DNA of 64,000 nt. Source: a bacterium (lineage in GTDB: Bacteria > Campylobacterota > Campylobacteria > Campylobacterales > Sulfurimonadaceae). The position numbers and the translations under genes were made by a program. The stretch lies in contig JAHJJX010000031.1 in assembly GCA_018822665.1 (NCBI GenBank), positions 1-64,000 of the forward strand. Direction: 5' to 3'. Position 1 is the stretch's first letter. Each line of letters opens with the position of its first letter. Of the stretch, positions 9,826 to 18,026 are shown piece after piece. The notes under the pieces are model-generated. The model ran no database searches. It was not told where the DNA came from and saw only the letters and a program-made list of their open reading frames with translations.

Positions 9826-10779
9826 CTAAGAAACCTTCCATTGTTCAACGATAGAATGTAATGTACTATTTAATTTTAGACCTCTTGATTCTGTAATGAT
9901 TGATTTAACAACCGTATAAGAGCCGATATTAAAATTTATTTCTGCTAAAAACGGCATGATATATGCGTATTCATATTTATTCATCTCATATAAAAAGGAA
10001 AATTCCGTAGCCGCTCTTTCATACTCTTTTCTCATCATATACACCCGTCCGAGGACAACATGTAGTTTCAATTCATACTTGTCCGCTTGATTGGCTATTT
10101 CAATATACTTAATAACTTCATCTAAAAGATACTCTTTTAAAGAGTCTTCAGAGAGCTCATAATAAATCATTTCCCAATAAAGCAATGCCAATTCTTTTGC
10201 TAATTTTGCTTTTTCTATCGAGTTTTTTTCTACTGTAAATTTTTCCAAATTTTTATAGATTTTACTGTTGATTCCTCTTTCTATCTTATCAATAATTGCA
10301 AAACTAAACAATCTCACTTCATCATTGTTGCTTGAGAGCGTATCTTTTATTATGGCAATATTTTTTTGAGAAATATTATCTGACATAGATACAAGTGCTT
10401 TTATTTTTAAAGAAGTTGGAGCATAATCATTACGCATCAGCTCCAACATGGAACCTTCTCCAAATGCACGTTCTATTTTGACAAAAGAACTCTCAAACTC
10501 TTCAAGATTAATCATGTGTATATTTTCCAATACCTCTTCATATTTCACTGTTTTTAAATAATATGCAATCCAAAAAGAAAATAAATAGCCTATAACAGGC
10601 AAAGATATATTAAAAAACAACATAAAAATAAAATTACTTTTCTTGCTTTTTGGAAATCGCTTGTCTAAATATTGAGAGGAGATAAGACTGATAACAACAC
10701 TAATGAAAATATGAAAAATATAAAATATTTTTACATATTCTTCAGTTCTCAATAAATGTTCATTGAACATAATCTGCAC
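9826..10779 (-). CDS. pelE: PelE-like membrane protein with helical repeats
   Basis: A protein of 317 residues (Pseudomonas PelE has 329). Two N-terminal membrane helices lie at about residues 17-37 and 48-70 (IFHIFISVVISLISS; FIFMLFFNISLPVIGYLFSFW). A soluble helical-repeat/TPR-like region follows, for example LHVVLGRVYMMRKEYERAATEF. The position between pelD and pelF and the architecture support PelE, a scaffold of the inner-membrane synthase. The frame overlaps the end of pelD by 20 bp. An alternative start at the fourth codon (position 10770) is equally possible. Confidence 0.85.
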   Translation of the reverse strand: MQIMFNEHLLRTEEYVKIFYIFHIFISVVISLISSQYLDKRFPKSKKSNFIFMLFFNISLPVIGYLFSFWIAYYLKTVKYEEVLENIHMINLEEFESSFVKIERAFGEGSMLELMRNDYAPTSLKIKALVSMSDNISQKNIAIIKDTLSSNNDEVRLFSFAIIDKIERGINSKIYKNLEKFTVEKNSIEKAKLAKELALLYWEMIYYELSEDSLKEYLLDEVIKYIEIANQADKYELKLHVVLGRVYMMRKEYERAATEFSFLYEMNKYEYAYIMPFLAEINFNIGSYTVVKSIITESRGLKLNSTLHSIVEQWKVS

Positions 10780-12040
10780 TCAAATATTTTTCAAATAAAT
10801 TCTTTTTAGACAAATTAAATGTCATATATTCAAAGTCATCTTCGCCGACATCCTTAAGCTTTTCAAGAAGACGATGCAAGAAGCCGTACGCTGAAGATTT
10901 GTCGGCAAAGGGAAAAAGCAATGCAATTTGACTGAAATTTGTATGCTTAATACATGCTACCATATCCAGAGAACGGATAAGCTTTTTGCTTGTAACATAC
11001 AAACGATTTGCCAGAAGTTCATCATCCGTTTTAAACACAAGTGAAATTGAATCTACTCCATAAAGCGCATACATCTCATCTAATCGATAGTATTCATATC
11101 TAAAATCATCATCTTGAATAACTGCAAGTCCCTCTATCGCATATAAAGTAGTTTTTTTGCGCATCTCATTGAAAAAATATTCAAACAAAATAGAGATGGA
11201 GGTTAAGTTTTCTTTATTAAAAGACATGAAGGGCATCTTTTCTATTAAAAGTAGACCCGCTACTTCTTTATCTTTAAGAGCAGGGACGACTGCAATATAT
11301 TTACTTTTTTTGTTTGTTTCATCACTGATGTAGACAGGTTTTCTCCTTTGTAAAACATCTTTAATTAAAAGATCTTCATAATTCGTTTCTTCATGTATGC
11401 TCACTGTTTTCGCAATCATATTAAATTCTTTATCCACTGCATCTTTAGACACTATCGTTGCTATATTTACATTAAAGGCTTTATCTAATAATTTTAAAAA
11501 GCTGTCGTAATAATCTTCCCCATTATCGCTGGACTCTTTGATAATGCTAAGAGAATTACGTAAACTCATTGGTTTAATAACATAATTTTTTTCTAACTGA
11601 TCATGCGAGATTTTTAAAGTATAAAATGCTTTGGACAACTCGTTTAACTTTAACCCGCGGTATTCTGAATCTGTTTCGGCTTCTTTTATCCGCTTATTCC
11701 AATAATAATTAAATTCACTAAAGATAAGAGTCATCATTAAAGCAACCATAAAATCAACATATTGAAATATTGGATAAAAGTACCACATCGCGACGGCTAA
11801 AATACCCGTAGTCATCATGCCGCTTTCAAAACCGTGAAAAAGTGTTACAATCGATAAAAGAATAAGCATATAAGATATTTGTCCACCAAGGATACATATA
11901 TCATTTGGGTCAATCATATAGCCAATAAAAAGATATGCCGTTACAATAACCAGAGTTTCAAAATAAACATAATCGTGTAACTTTTTGGTTATGGAAGCAA
12001 ATTTAGACTTTTCCTGAATTCTTTTTTGATTTATTTTCAT
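10760..12040 (-). CDS. pelD: PelD c-di-GMP receptor (TM, GAF, degenerate GGDEF)
   Basis: A protein of 426 residues (Pseudomonas PelD has 455). Four N-terminal membrane helices cover about residues 28-125. A short coiled linker follows, then a GAF-like domain (about 165-285) and a degenerate GGDEF domain with no GGDEF signature. The sequence RSLD at residues 356-359 matches the RxxD inhibitory-site motif that binds c-di-GMP in PelD. PelD would therefore switch on Pel synthesis when c-di-GMP rises. It lies between pelC and pelE in what is probably one transcript. No diguanylate cyclase is present in the window, so the signal would come from elsewhere in the genome. Confidence 0.9.
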   Translation of the reverse strand: MKINQKRIQEKSKFASITKKLHDYVYFETLVIVTAYLFIGYMIDPNDICILGGQISYMLILLSIVTLFHGFESGMMTTGILAVAMWYFYPIFQYVDFMVALMMTLIFSEFNYYWNKRIKEAETDSEYRGLKLNELSKAFYTLKISHDQLEKNYVIKPMSLRNSLSIIKESSDNGEDYYDSFLKLLDKAFNVNIATIVSKDAVDKEFNMIAKTVSIHEETNYEDLLIKDVLQRRKPVYISDETNKKSKYIAVVPALKDKEVAGLLLIEKMPFMSFNKENLTSISILFEYFFNEMRKKTTLYAIEGLAVIQDDDFRYEYYRLDEMYALYGVDSISLVFKTDDELLANRLYVTSKKLIRSLDMVACIKHTNFSQIALLFPFADKSSAYGFLHRLLEKLKDVGEDDFEYMTFNLSKKNLFEKYLSADYVQ

Positions 12041-12051
12041 TCAGTTCTCAA

Positions 12052-12567
12052 CTAATTACTCAGCATTGATTCTATTAGATTTTGAGCTGTCGTTCCTATT
12101 GAAGCATTTCCCCAATCACTGTCTGCGCCTGTTGCATTCCAAACAACTTTAGAACTATTTGTTTCCGCCAAAGTACATTGTATGCTTACGGCAGGTTCTC
12201 CATCAATACCGGTTTTGTAACGCCATTCACTGACTCCACCGTACATAAAATAGTCCGAACCATCTTTTTTAGCTATTTCTAAGGCTTTAGAAATATTGTA
12301 ATTTTCTGCGCTAATATGAGTGATGACGCGGTAACCTTTTGCAAGCAAAACCCCTTCGATGATGCTAGATGCTCTCATTCCGGCTTGAGGCGTATCGGTA
12401 TAGTTGTTTAAAGCCAATAAAGATATTAAGACGCTTTTTCTTTCATTTGTTTCACGTTTATCAATAGAAACACCCGGCAAAGGTGTATCCACTTTTACAA
12501 TCGCAACACACCCTGTCATTGACATTAAAAATATAAACCCAAAAACAACACTTTTTATTACATTCAT
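12052..12567 (-). CDS. pelC: PelC-like outer-membrane lipoprotein
   Basis: About 171 residues from ATG at 12567; an upstream in-frame GTG at 12582 adds only five residues. The signal sequence ends in a lipobox (MSMTGC), so the mature protein is a lipoprotein. Length and the beta/alpha pattern fit PelC (172 residues in Pseudomonas), which forms a ring under the outer-membrane pore and guides the cationic polymer. It is the first gene of this pel operon, whereas pelA leads in Pseudomonas. Sequence identity is low by eye, so the call depends partly on context. Confidence 0.8.
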   Translation of the reverse strand: MNVIKSVVFGFIFLMSMTGCVAIVKVDTPLPGVSIDKRETNERKSVLISLLALNNYTDTPQAGMRASSIIEGVLLAKGYRVITHISAENYNISKALEIAKKDGSDYFMYGGVSEWRYKTGIDGEPAVSIQCTLAETNSSKVVWNATGADSDWGNASIGTTAQNLIESMLSN

Positions 12568-12606
12568 TTGCACACCCCACACCCAATCTTTATTTTTACT
12601 TATCTT

Positions 12607-12612
12607 ATTATA
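12607..12612 (-). promoter_or_regulatory. Probable -10 box of the pel operon
   Basis: TATAAT on the minus strand, about 40 nt before the pelC start, in AT-rich DNA. No clear -35 is seen, which is usual for Campylobacterota sigma-70 promoters. It is the only strong -10 between the divergent genes in this direction. Confidence 0.5.
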
Positions 12613-12667
12613 ACTAAATACAATAAGTTGTAAAGGAATTCTTATGAGTATCTAGTTGCTTCTATAG

Positions 12668-12673
12668 TATAAT
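12668..12673 (+). promoter_or_regulatory. Probable -10 box of the DUF155 gene
   Basis: TATAAT on the plus strand, followed by a good Shine-Dalgarno (GGAGG at 12689-12693) before the ATG at 12704. Confidence 0.5.
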
Positions 12674-12703
12674 GCAACAATTAAGCTTGGAGGTTTTTAG
12701 CAG

Positions 12704-13495
12704 ATGAAAAATAAAATGACCCTATTGGCATTGTATATACCGGAAAAATTAACTTATAAAAATGTTGAGCAAGCATTGGGACTAAAACTAAAAAAAGGTA
12801 TAGAATCTACCTATTATATTGAACTGAATGAAAAAATCCTTGCCTACACGCAATTTAATGTCTTAACGCTCATAAATTATACTAAAGATGAAATTATTGC
12901 TTTGCTTAAAAAGCTTGATATAAAATGGGCTGAGAACTTTGAATTTGCCACAATTCATCAAGATTATCCCATAAATATTGACCCTGAATTATCAAAAAGT
13001 TTTACTATTGACAATGAAAAAATTACCCTCAAAGAATATTCCGTTTTAAATCTGATTATCGTTTCTCTCGTTATTTCACAAAGTGTTGCACTTGAATTAT
13101 ATGAACAAAAACTCTCAGAATATTATGAAATAAGTCGAAATCTCATTGATGAATCCAATACATACTCATTTTTTAGACGCTCAAAGCTCTCAAGCTTTGC
13201 AAAACAATTAGTTCTTGTTCGTCATGATATGTTAATTGACCTGCTCATGCTGGACAAACCGAATATATTGTGGGATAACGAAGATAAAGAACTTCTCTAT
13301 AACAGCTTGTTTTATACTTTAGAACTCAAAGACCGTTTTGATGTTGTAGAGCACAAGCTTAATAGTATTAAAGATGATATTGTGATGGTGATGGACCTCG
13401 CAAATCACAACCACAGTTCTTTCTTGGAATGGATAATCATAATACTTATTTTTATAGAAATAATTATGGGGATTATGGAATGGTTCAGACATTGA
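12704..13495 (+). CDS. RMD1/YagE family (DUF155) membrane protein
   Basis: A protein of 263 residues that looks like the DUF155/RMD1 family. It has a mixed alpha/beta N-terminal half, a central helical segment (VISQSVALELYEQKLSEYYE, then RRSKLSSFAKQLVLVRHDML) and a C-terminal membrane helix (LEWIIIILIFIEIIMGIM) near the end. Family members are found from bacteria to mitochondria, and their bacterial role is unknown. The start is supported by GGAGG ten bases upstream. It is divergent from the pel operon and is followed by a Nudix gene 39 bp downstream. Confidence 0.75.
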   Translation: MKNKMTLLALYIPEKLTYKNVEQALGLKLKKGIESTYYIELNEKILAYTQFNVLTLINYTKDEIIALLKKLDIKWAENFEFATIHQDYPINIDPELSKSFTIDNEKITLKEYSVLNLIIVSLVISQSVALELYEQKLSEYYEISRNLIDESNTYSFFRRSKLSSFAKQLVLVRHDMLIDLLMLDKPNILWDNEDKELLYNSLFYTLELKDRFDVVEHKLNSIKDDIVMVMDLANHNHSSFLEWIIIILIFIEIIMGIMEWFRH

Positions 13496-13534
13496 TTTTA
13501 TATTATTTTACGAAGCCTACTACGAAGAGGGAAA

Positions 13535-13975
13535 ATGTCGTTTAAACCAAACACCCCCTATCTTGCGACAGACGGAATTGTAGAAATTTACAATACCTCT
13601 GATGAATTCCTTGGAATTGTTTTGATACAAAGAAAAAATGAGCCCTTGGGACTTGCTCTTCCTGGTGGTTTCGTCGATGTTGGGGAAAGTGTTGAGCAGG
13701 CAGTTGTAAGAGAAATGAAAGAAGAAATCTCGCTTGATGTAGAGATAAAAGAGCTTTTAGGTGTGTATTCAGACCCATCTCGCGATACAAGATTTCATAC
13801 AGCTTCCGTTGTATATATCTGCAAAGCTTACGGACTTCCTCTTGGAGCGGATGATGCCAAAGAAGCCAGAATATATAAACTAGATGATATTCCTCTTGAT
13901 ATACTAGTATTTGACCACAAAGAGATACTAAAAAAATACAAAATGAGTAAAAAGTGGAAGAGATTTTGTAGATGA
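13535..13975 (+). CDS. Nudix hydrolase
   Basis: A protein of 146 residues with a complete Nudix box at about residues 43-65: G-x5-E-x7-RE-x2-EE-x ([11 protein letters not shown] continuing into REMKEEISL). The box carries the metal-binding glutamates. The substrate may be ADP-ribose or another nucleoside diphosphate derivative; the family is too broad to decide. The start has GAGGGA seven bases upstream. Confidence 0.85.
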   Translation: MSFKPNTPYLATDGIVEIYNTSDEFLGIVLIQRKNEPLGLALPGGFVDVGESVEQAVVREMKEEISLDVEIKELLGVYSDPSRDTRFHTASVVYICKAYGLPLGADDAKEARIYKLDDIPLDILVFDHKEILKKYKMSKKWKRFCR

Positions 13976-13990
13976 TCTATTTTAATTCAA

Positions 13991-14488
13991 CTAACCAGCA
14001 ATTGAGGCTAACTCTTTATTAATATCTCTTATTTGTTTTTCAGGAGTCTTGACACTTTCTGGCTTAGTAGATATACTATTTTCAGAATTTATATTAAAGG
14101 AGTCTGTCATGGGAATTGGAGCATTTATAGCTGTATTTTTAGTATCCGTTTGGGTAGTATGGAGAGTTTGGTCTGTCGTAACGGGTAGATCTTCGTTCTG
14201 AGACCCGTCTCCTGAGGCACTGCCCTTCTTTTTGCTTCCTCCGTTTGGAGGATTGCTATTGTCTTTTGGTAAAGAGGAAAGAGTGGTGCCGTTTGTATTA
14301 TCTTTTGAAGTTATTCCGGTATAACTTCTCGCACCCTTATTGTTATCCAGATATTCTTCCACATCTTTCGGGTCATTTTCATTAAAGAATTTAGAATTTC
14401 CTAAGTTTTTCCCTGCCTCACTTTGCCCTTGTGATGTTGCTATTTTCCCAAGACCTTCTGCTATCTTTTGAGCATCTTCAGACGACAT
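13991..14488 (-). CDS. Unrecognised Ser/Asn/Thr-rich ORF, possibly a gene remnant
   Basis: A frame of 165 codons from ATG at 14488. I do not recognise it. It is hydrophilic, with no membrane segment or signal peptide, and is rich in N, S, T, D and K (for example KDNSNPPNGGSKKKGSASGD). Such tails occur at the C-terminus of larger secreted or conjugation proteins. An in-frame TGA lies eight codons before the ATG, so the frame cannot extend. A G-run (AAGGGG) abuts the ATG with no spacing, so this is a poor ribosome site. It may be the broken 3' end of a larger gene, since the DNA upstream carries no intact gene. Whether it is expressed is uncertain. Confidence 0.4.
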   Translation of the reverse strand: MSSEDAQKIAEGLGKIATSQGQSEAGKNLGNSKFFNENDPKDVEEYLDNNKGARSYTGITSKDNTNGTTLSSLPKDNSNPPNGGSKKKGSASGDGSQNEDLPVTTDQTLHTTQTDTKNTAINAPIPMTDSFNINSENSISTKPESVKTPEKQIRDINKELASIAG

Positions 14489-14818
14489 CCCCTTGTATGA
14501 TATTACTTCTCAATAGATTTACCAAGCACACCAAACTTACCAGACCAAATGGTAGCTTAGTTCGGAGAACCAGTATTAACATATCTGTTAAGGTAAATCA
14601 ATGGATATCTCATAGCTTAATCCGTCTATATCTCCATTTTACAAAAGTTAAGCGTAAAAGATATATGTTTTACAAAACAGATTGCCGTAATAATTTAGAA
14701 TTGAGCGGAAGTATTACTTTTTAAAGGTAGATATAGGGTGTATTTTTTATAAATATAGTTTTCTTAAAGTCTTTGAAAGTTCGTTATTAAGGGAGTTTTG
14801 AGAGATTTAATTATTTGA
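14489..14818. other. 330-bp gene-poor, possibly degenerate stretch before the tRNA cluster
   Basis: No frame on either strand here has convincing coding character. Short protein-like pieces interrupted by stops appear on the minus strand (for example MRYPLIYLNRYVNTGSPN at about 14620-14565, then SGKFGVLGKSIEK at about 14545-14505). This suggests decayed coding DNA joined to the remnant-like frame at 13991-14488. I found no terminal repeat or transposase motif. The stretch ends at a tRNA-Leu gene, a common integration target, but no duplicated tRNA end is visible. Confidence 0.35.
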
Positions 14819-14903
14819 TGGTGCGGATGAGAGGACTTGAACCTCCACACCTTACGGCACCAGATCCTAAGTCTGGCGTGTATACCAATTTCACCACATC
14901 CGC
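14819..14903 (-). tRNA. tRNA-Leu (UAG)
   Basis: The acceptor stem GCGGATG pairs with CATCCGC and is followed by an encoded ACCA. The anticodon loop CTTAGGA gives anticodon UAG, and the long variable arm is typical of leucine tRNAs. First (rightmost in transcription order: last) of five minus-strand tRNAs. Confidence 0.95.
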
Positions 14904-14950
14904 ACGTGGATAAGCGTTTAATGTCTCTTCAGACATGGATACTATAAAAG

Positions 14951-15027
<77 letters not shown>

Positions 15028-15039
15028 ATACATATAAAA

Positions 15040-15116
15040 TGGTGCGCCCGATAGGATTCGAACCTATAACCGTCGGATCCGAAGTCCGAAACTCTATCCA
15101 GTTGAGCCACGAACGC
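15040..15116 (-). tRNA. tRNA-Arg (UCG)
   Basis: Acceptor GCGTTCG pairs with CGGGCGC, with several G-U pairs. Loop CTTCGGA gives anticodon UCG, and CCA is encoded. Confidence 0.93.
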
Positions 15117-15157
15117 CACAAAATTTTATTATTATTAAGTTTATATTTTATTTGTTA

Positions 15158-15235
15158 TGGGGTGGGATGCGGGGCTCGAACCCGTGACCCCCGGCACCAC
15201 AAACCAGTGCTCTAACCAACTGAGCTAATCCCACC
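15158..15235 (-). tRNA. tRNA-His (GUG)
   Basis: Acceptor GTGGGAT pairs with ATCCCAC, with the histidine-specific extra G at -1 (15235) facing discriminator C. Loop TTGTGGT gives anticodon GUG, and CCA is encoded. Confidence 0.95.
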
Positions 15236-15263
15236 ATACTACGAACATAAAATATAAAAAAAG

Positions 15264-15341
15264 TGGTCGGGGTGAAAGGACTCGAACCTTCGGCCCCCTG
15301 GTCCCAAACCAGGTACTCTAACCATACTGAGCTACACCCCG
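15264..15341 (-). tRNA. tRNA-Pro (UGG)
   Basis: Acceptor CGGGGTG pairs with CACCCCG. Stem CCTGG/CCAGG with loop TTTGGGA gives anticodon UGG, and CCA is encoded. Confidence 0.95.
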
Positions 15342-15488
15342 ACCTATTACATTAAAAAACAGACTCTATGCTGATTAATGAGGCGAAATTATAGTAAATA
15401 AATTCTCGAATGTCAATACTTTTTTGTCAATTCTTTTATATATTTTTATTTTTTAGTATAATAACTCAGCAAAAGGGGATGTAGCGGG

Positions 15489-16826
15489 ATGAAAATAGCA
15501 AGATTTAGTAGAATTGGTTTTATTTTAGCGGCGGCAGGAAGCGCTGTCGGGCTTGGCAATATATGGAAATTTCCATATATTGCCGGTGAATATGGCGGCG
15601 GTGCTTTTGTTTTGGTGTATCTGTTTACAGTTTTACTTATCGGATTTTCAATCATGATTGCCGAAATGCTAATTGGCTATATGGGACGAAAAGATACAGT
15701 CACTTCGTTTGAAACTCTGGCCCCCGTAAATAAACACTTATGGAAATATGCTGGTTTTCAAGGCTTAGCCGGTCTCTTCATTATGATTTTTTATTCTGTT
15801 GTAATCGGTTGGATATTTCACTATATCGTTACTTCACTCTTCACGCTGCCCGCGACTGTAAAGGAAGCGGAATCCATTTTCACGCGCATGCTCCATAGTG
15901 ACTTTCTTACACAATTATTTTACCATTCGCTTGCCTTTGTGTGCATAACGTATGTTTTAACCAAAGGTATCAAAGGCGGAATTGAGAAACTCAACATGGT
16001 TTTAATGCCTCTGCTGATGATAATTTTAGTCGGTATGTTTACCTACGCAACAACGCTTGGGGCATTTTCTAGAGCTGTAGAATTTATGTTTTACCCTGAT
16101 TGGGGCAAAATCAACTCCGATGCTTTTGTTACGGCGGTTGGCCATGCATTTTTTACACTTTCCCTTGGTATGGGTGCAATCATGACCTATTCTGCATCAC
16201 TGGAAAAAAATTCCAACATTGTAAAAAGTGCTTTTTGGGTTGTATTTTTAGATACTACAATTGCCATCATAGCGGGGCTTATGCTTTTTACTTTTCTTTA
16301 TGAATACGGTAGTGGTCCTGCAAAAGGTCCGGGTTTAGTTTTTATTTCACTTCCTGCCGTATTTTATGAGATGGGAATCATTGGGAATTTCTTTGCCGTA
16401 CTCTTTTTTATAGCACTTGCATTTGCAGGACTTACATCTTCTGTTTCTTTAGTTGAGCCCATGGTTCAATACTTTATAGATAGATTTAGTTGGAGTAGGT
16501 TAAAAGCGTCCATCATGATGGGGCTTTTTTTCTATCTTCTTGGCATTGTTGCGATTCTCTCCAATATAGACGGCTTTGCAAAATACTTAACTTGGGGTGG
16601 AAAGAATTTCTTTGATTGGGTGGATTATATAACCGCCGCCATTATGCTTCCCCTTGGAGGACTGATTATGGCTGTTTTTGTCGGCTTTGTCATTGATAAA
16701 TCAAAAGTGGAATCCTTCATGAAACCTCAGCTAGGTTTTGCTTTTGAAGCTTGGTACTTTAGCCTCAGGTACATAACACCTGTCGCCATGTTTGTTGTTA
16801 TGCTCAGTCTTATGGGTCTATTATGA
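15489..16826 (+). CDS. Sodium-dependent transporter, neurotransmitter:sodium symporter (SNF) family
   Basis: A protein of 445 residues. The N-terminal signature RIGFILAAAGSAVGLGNIWKFPY is that of the NSS/SNF family (LeuT fold), with unwound-helix glycines at the sodium and substrate sites. About eleven membrane helices are visible, as in many bacterial members, against twelve in eukaryotic ones. It would import an amino acid or amine with sodium; the substrate is unknown. The start is preceded by AAAGGGG. The stop overlaps the next small gene by 4 bp (ATGA), so the two are co-expressed. Confidence 0.92.
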   Translation: MKIARFSRIGFILAAAGSAVGLGNIWKFPYIAGEYGGGAFVLVYLFTVLLIGFSIMIAEMLIGYMGRKDTVTSFETLAPVNKHLWKYAGFQGLAGLFIMIFYSVVIGWIFHYIVTSLFTLPATVKEAESIFTRMLHSDFLTQLFYHSLAFVCITYVLTKGIKGGIEKLNMVLMPLLMIILVGMFTYATTLGAFSRAVEFMFYPDWGKINSDAFVTAVGHAFFTLSLGMGAIMTYSASLEKNSNIVKSAFWVVFLDTTIAIIAGLMLFTFLYEYGSGPAKGPGLVFISLPAVFYEMGIIGNFFAVLFFIALAFAGLTSSVSLVEPMVQYFIDRFSWSRLKASIMMGLFFYLLGIVAILSNIDGFAKYLTWGGKNFFDWVDYITAAIMLPLGGLIMAVFVGFVIDKSKVESFMKPQLGFAFEAWYFSLRYITPVAMFVVMLSLMGLL

Positions 16827-17098
16827 ATACAATAGAAGAAAAATGCAAAGAGCTTCTTTTACAAGAAGGAATATCTCTGAATTCAAACATTGACTTTAAT
16901 GTCAACGGAAAAATACATACGCTCTCGTTTGAATACATCATCAAAACTTTTATGCAAGCTTCAGAGGAGTCACAACTGGTTTTTATGACTGCCCTGCAAA
17001 AAGCAATACGTGCCAAAGAGATGGGAGCAGATAAGTTTTTTGAGGGAATGGGGCAGTTACTGCTTATGACCCATTTGTCAAAAAATATAGAAGTTTAG
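16823..17098 (+). CDS. Small conserved-looking hypothetical protein coupled to the symporter
   Basis: A soluble protein of 91 residues with no signal or membrane helix. It looks alpha-helical at the C-terminus (MTALQKAIRAKEMGADKFFEGMGQLLLMTH). I do not recognise the family. The 4-bp overlap with the transporter gene indicates translational coupling and suggests a role linked to that transporter, or simple co-transcription. It is followed by an unusual double hairpin. Confidence 0.7.
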   Translation: MNTIEEKCKELLLQEGISLNSNIDFNVNGKIHTLSFEYIIKTFMQASEESQLVFMTALQKAIRAKEMGADKFFEGMGQLLLMTHLSKNIEV

Positions 17099-17112
17099 TT
17101 CGCAGATTGTCC

Positions 17113-17174
17113 GGCATGTGCAAACGAATTTCCACATGCCAAAAGCTTTTAAGAGACAAAGCCCTTAAAAGCTT
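17113..17174. terminator. Double-hairpin bidirectional terminator, first stem built from two dispersed 11-mers
   Basis: Stem 1: GGCATGTGCAAA (17113-17124) faces TTTCCACATGCC (17129-17140) across a 4-nt loop, with one mismatch in twelve. Stem 2: AAGCTTTTAAG (17143-17153) faces CTTAAAAGCTT (17164-17174), an 11-bp perfect stem with a 10-nt loop. The pair separates the convergent symporter operon (+) and thiG (-). A short T-run on the minus strand follows stem 2. Inverted uptake-sequence pairs act as terminators in Neisseria, and this arrangement is analogous. Confidence 0.7.
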
Positions 17175-17179
17175 GTAGA

Positions 17180-17956
17180 TTAAAACTGTATCATTCCATT
17201 GATTGGAGAGCTTGCGGTTGCATAAGGTCTTTTTGGAATTCTTCCGGAGAGGTAACTCATGCGACCTGCCATAACAGCATGTTTCATAGCTTCAGCCATA
17301 AACATAGGATTTTGCGCTTGAGCGATTGCAGTATTTGTTAAAACGCCATCCGCACCCAACTCCATCGCATAAGCCGCGTCGCTCGCACAACCTATCCCCG
17401 CATCTACGATTACCGGAACATTAACAGCTTCACGAATGAAAACGATGTTATAAGGGTTTTGGATACCTAAACCGCTTCCTATAGGTGCGGCAAGAGGCAT
17501 AATGGCATGTGCTCCGGCATCTTCTAGACGTTTAGCCATAATCGGGTCATCCGAAGTGTATGCCATAATCGTAAAGCCCTCTTTAGACAAAACCTGACAA
17601 GCTTTGATTGTCTCAATCACATCAGGATAAAGAGTTTTAAGAGTGTCTCCGATAACCTCCAGCTTAATAAGGTCAATGCCCGTTGCCTCACGCGTAAGTC
17701 TAAAAGTGGTAATCGCCTCTTCAGCCGTAACACATCCTGCAGAATTTGGCAGAAATTTTACATTCGTGCCTGCAAAAGTATCTCGAAGATTTTCCTGGTC
17801 GGGATTTGTAATATTTAAACGGCGAACTGCAACTGTTATAAGTTCACTTCCGCTTGCAAGCGTAGCCTCTTTTGTCGTTTGAAAATCTTTATATTTTCCG
17901 CTTCCAACGATTAGCCTAGAACCTAGTTCGTATTTTCCAATTTTTAATGTATGCAC
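17180..17956 (-). CDS. thiG: Thiazole synthase ThiG
   Basis: A protein of 258 residues with the full ThiG TIM barrel. It makes the thiazole phosphate of thiamine from deoxyxylulose phosphate, dehydroglycine and ThiS thiocarboxylate. The Schiff-base lysine is K98 in [10 protein letters not shown]. The phosphate-binding glycines are in [15 protein letters not shown] and [21 protein letters not shown]. No thiS, thiF or thiH is adjacent, so the partners must lie elsewhere. No TPP riboswitch is visible in the short upstream gap. Confidence 0.97.
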   Translation of the reverse strand: MHTLKIGKYELGSRLIVGSGKYKDFQTTKEATLASGSELITVAVRRLNITNPDQENLRDTFAGTNVKFLPNSAGCVTAEEAITTFRLTREATGIDLIKLEVIGDTLKTLYPDVIETIKACQVLSKEGFTIMAYTSDDPIMAKRLEDAGAHAIMPLAAPIGSGLGIQNPYNIVFIREAVNVPVIVDAGIGCASDAAYAMELGADGVLTNTAIAQAQNPMFMAEAMKHAVMAGRMSYLSGRIPKRPYATASSPINGMIQF

Positions 17957-18026
17957 TTTGTTTTCCTATATTTAATAATAATTATCGTGATTTATAACAT
18001 AAGGATTCTATAATAAACCTTACCTT

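Noticed and set aside
12568..12703. c-di-GMP riboswitch before the pel operon
   Set aside because: The leader from the predicted start is only about 35 nt and has no GEMM-like sequence; PelD is a sufficient c-di-GMP sensor.
14431..14724. 97-codon plus-strand frame in the gap before the tRNAs
   Set aside because: It lacks a ribosome site and has an unstructured composition; it is more likely chance openness in degenerate DNA.
17957..18026. TPP riboswitch before thiG
   Set aside because: The 70-bp gap has no CTGAGA/ACCTGA-type thi-box elements.
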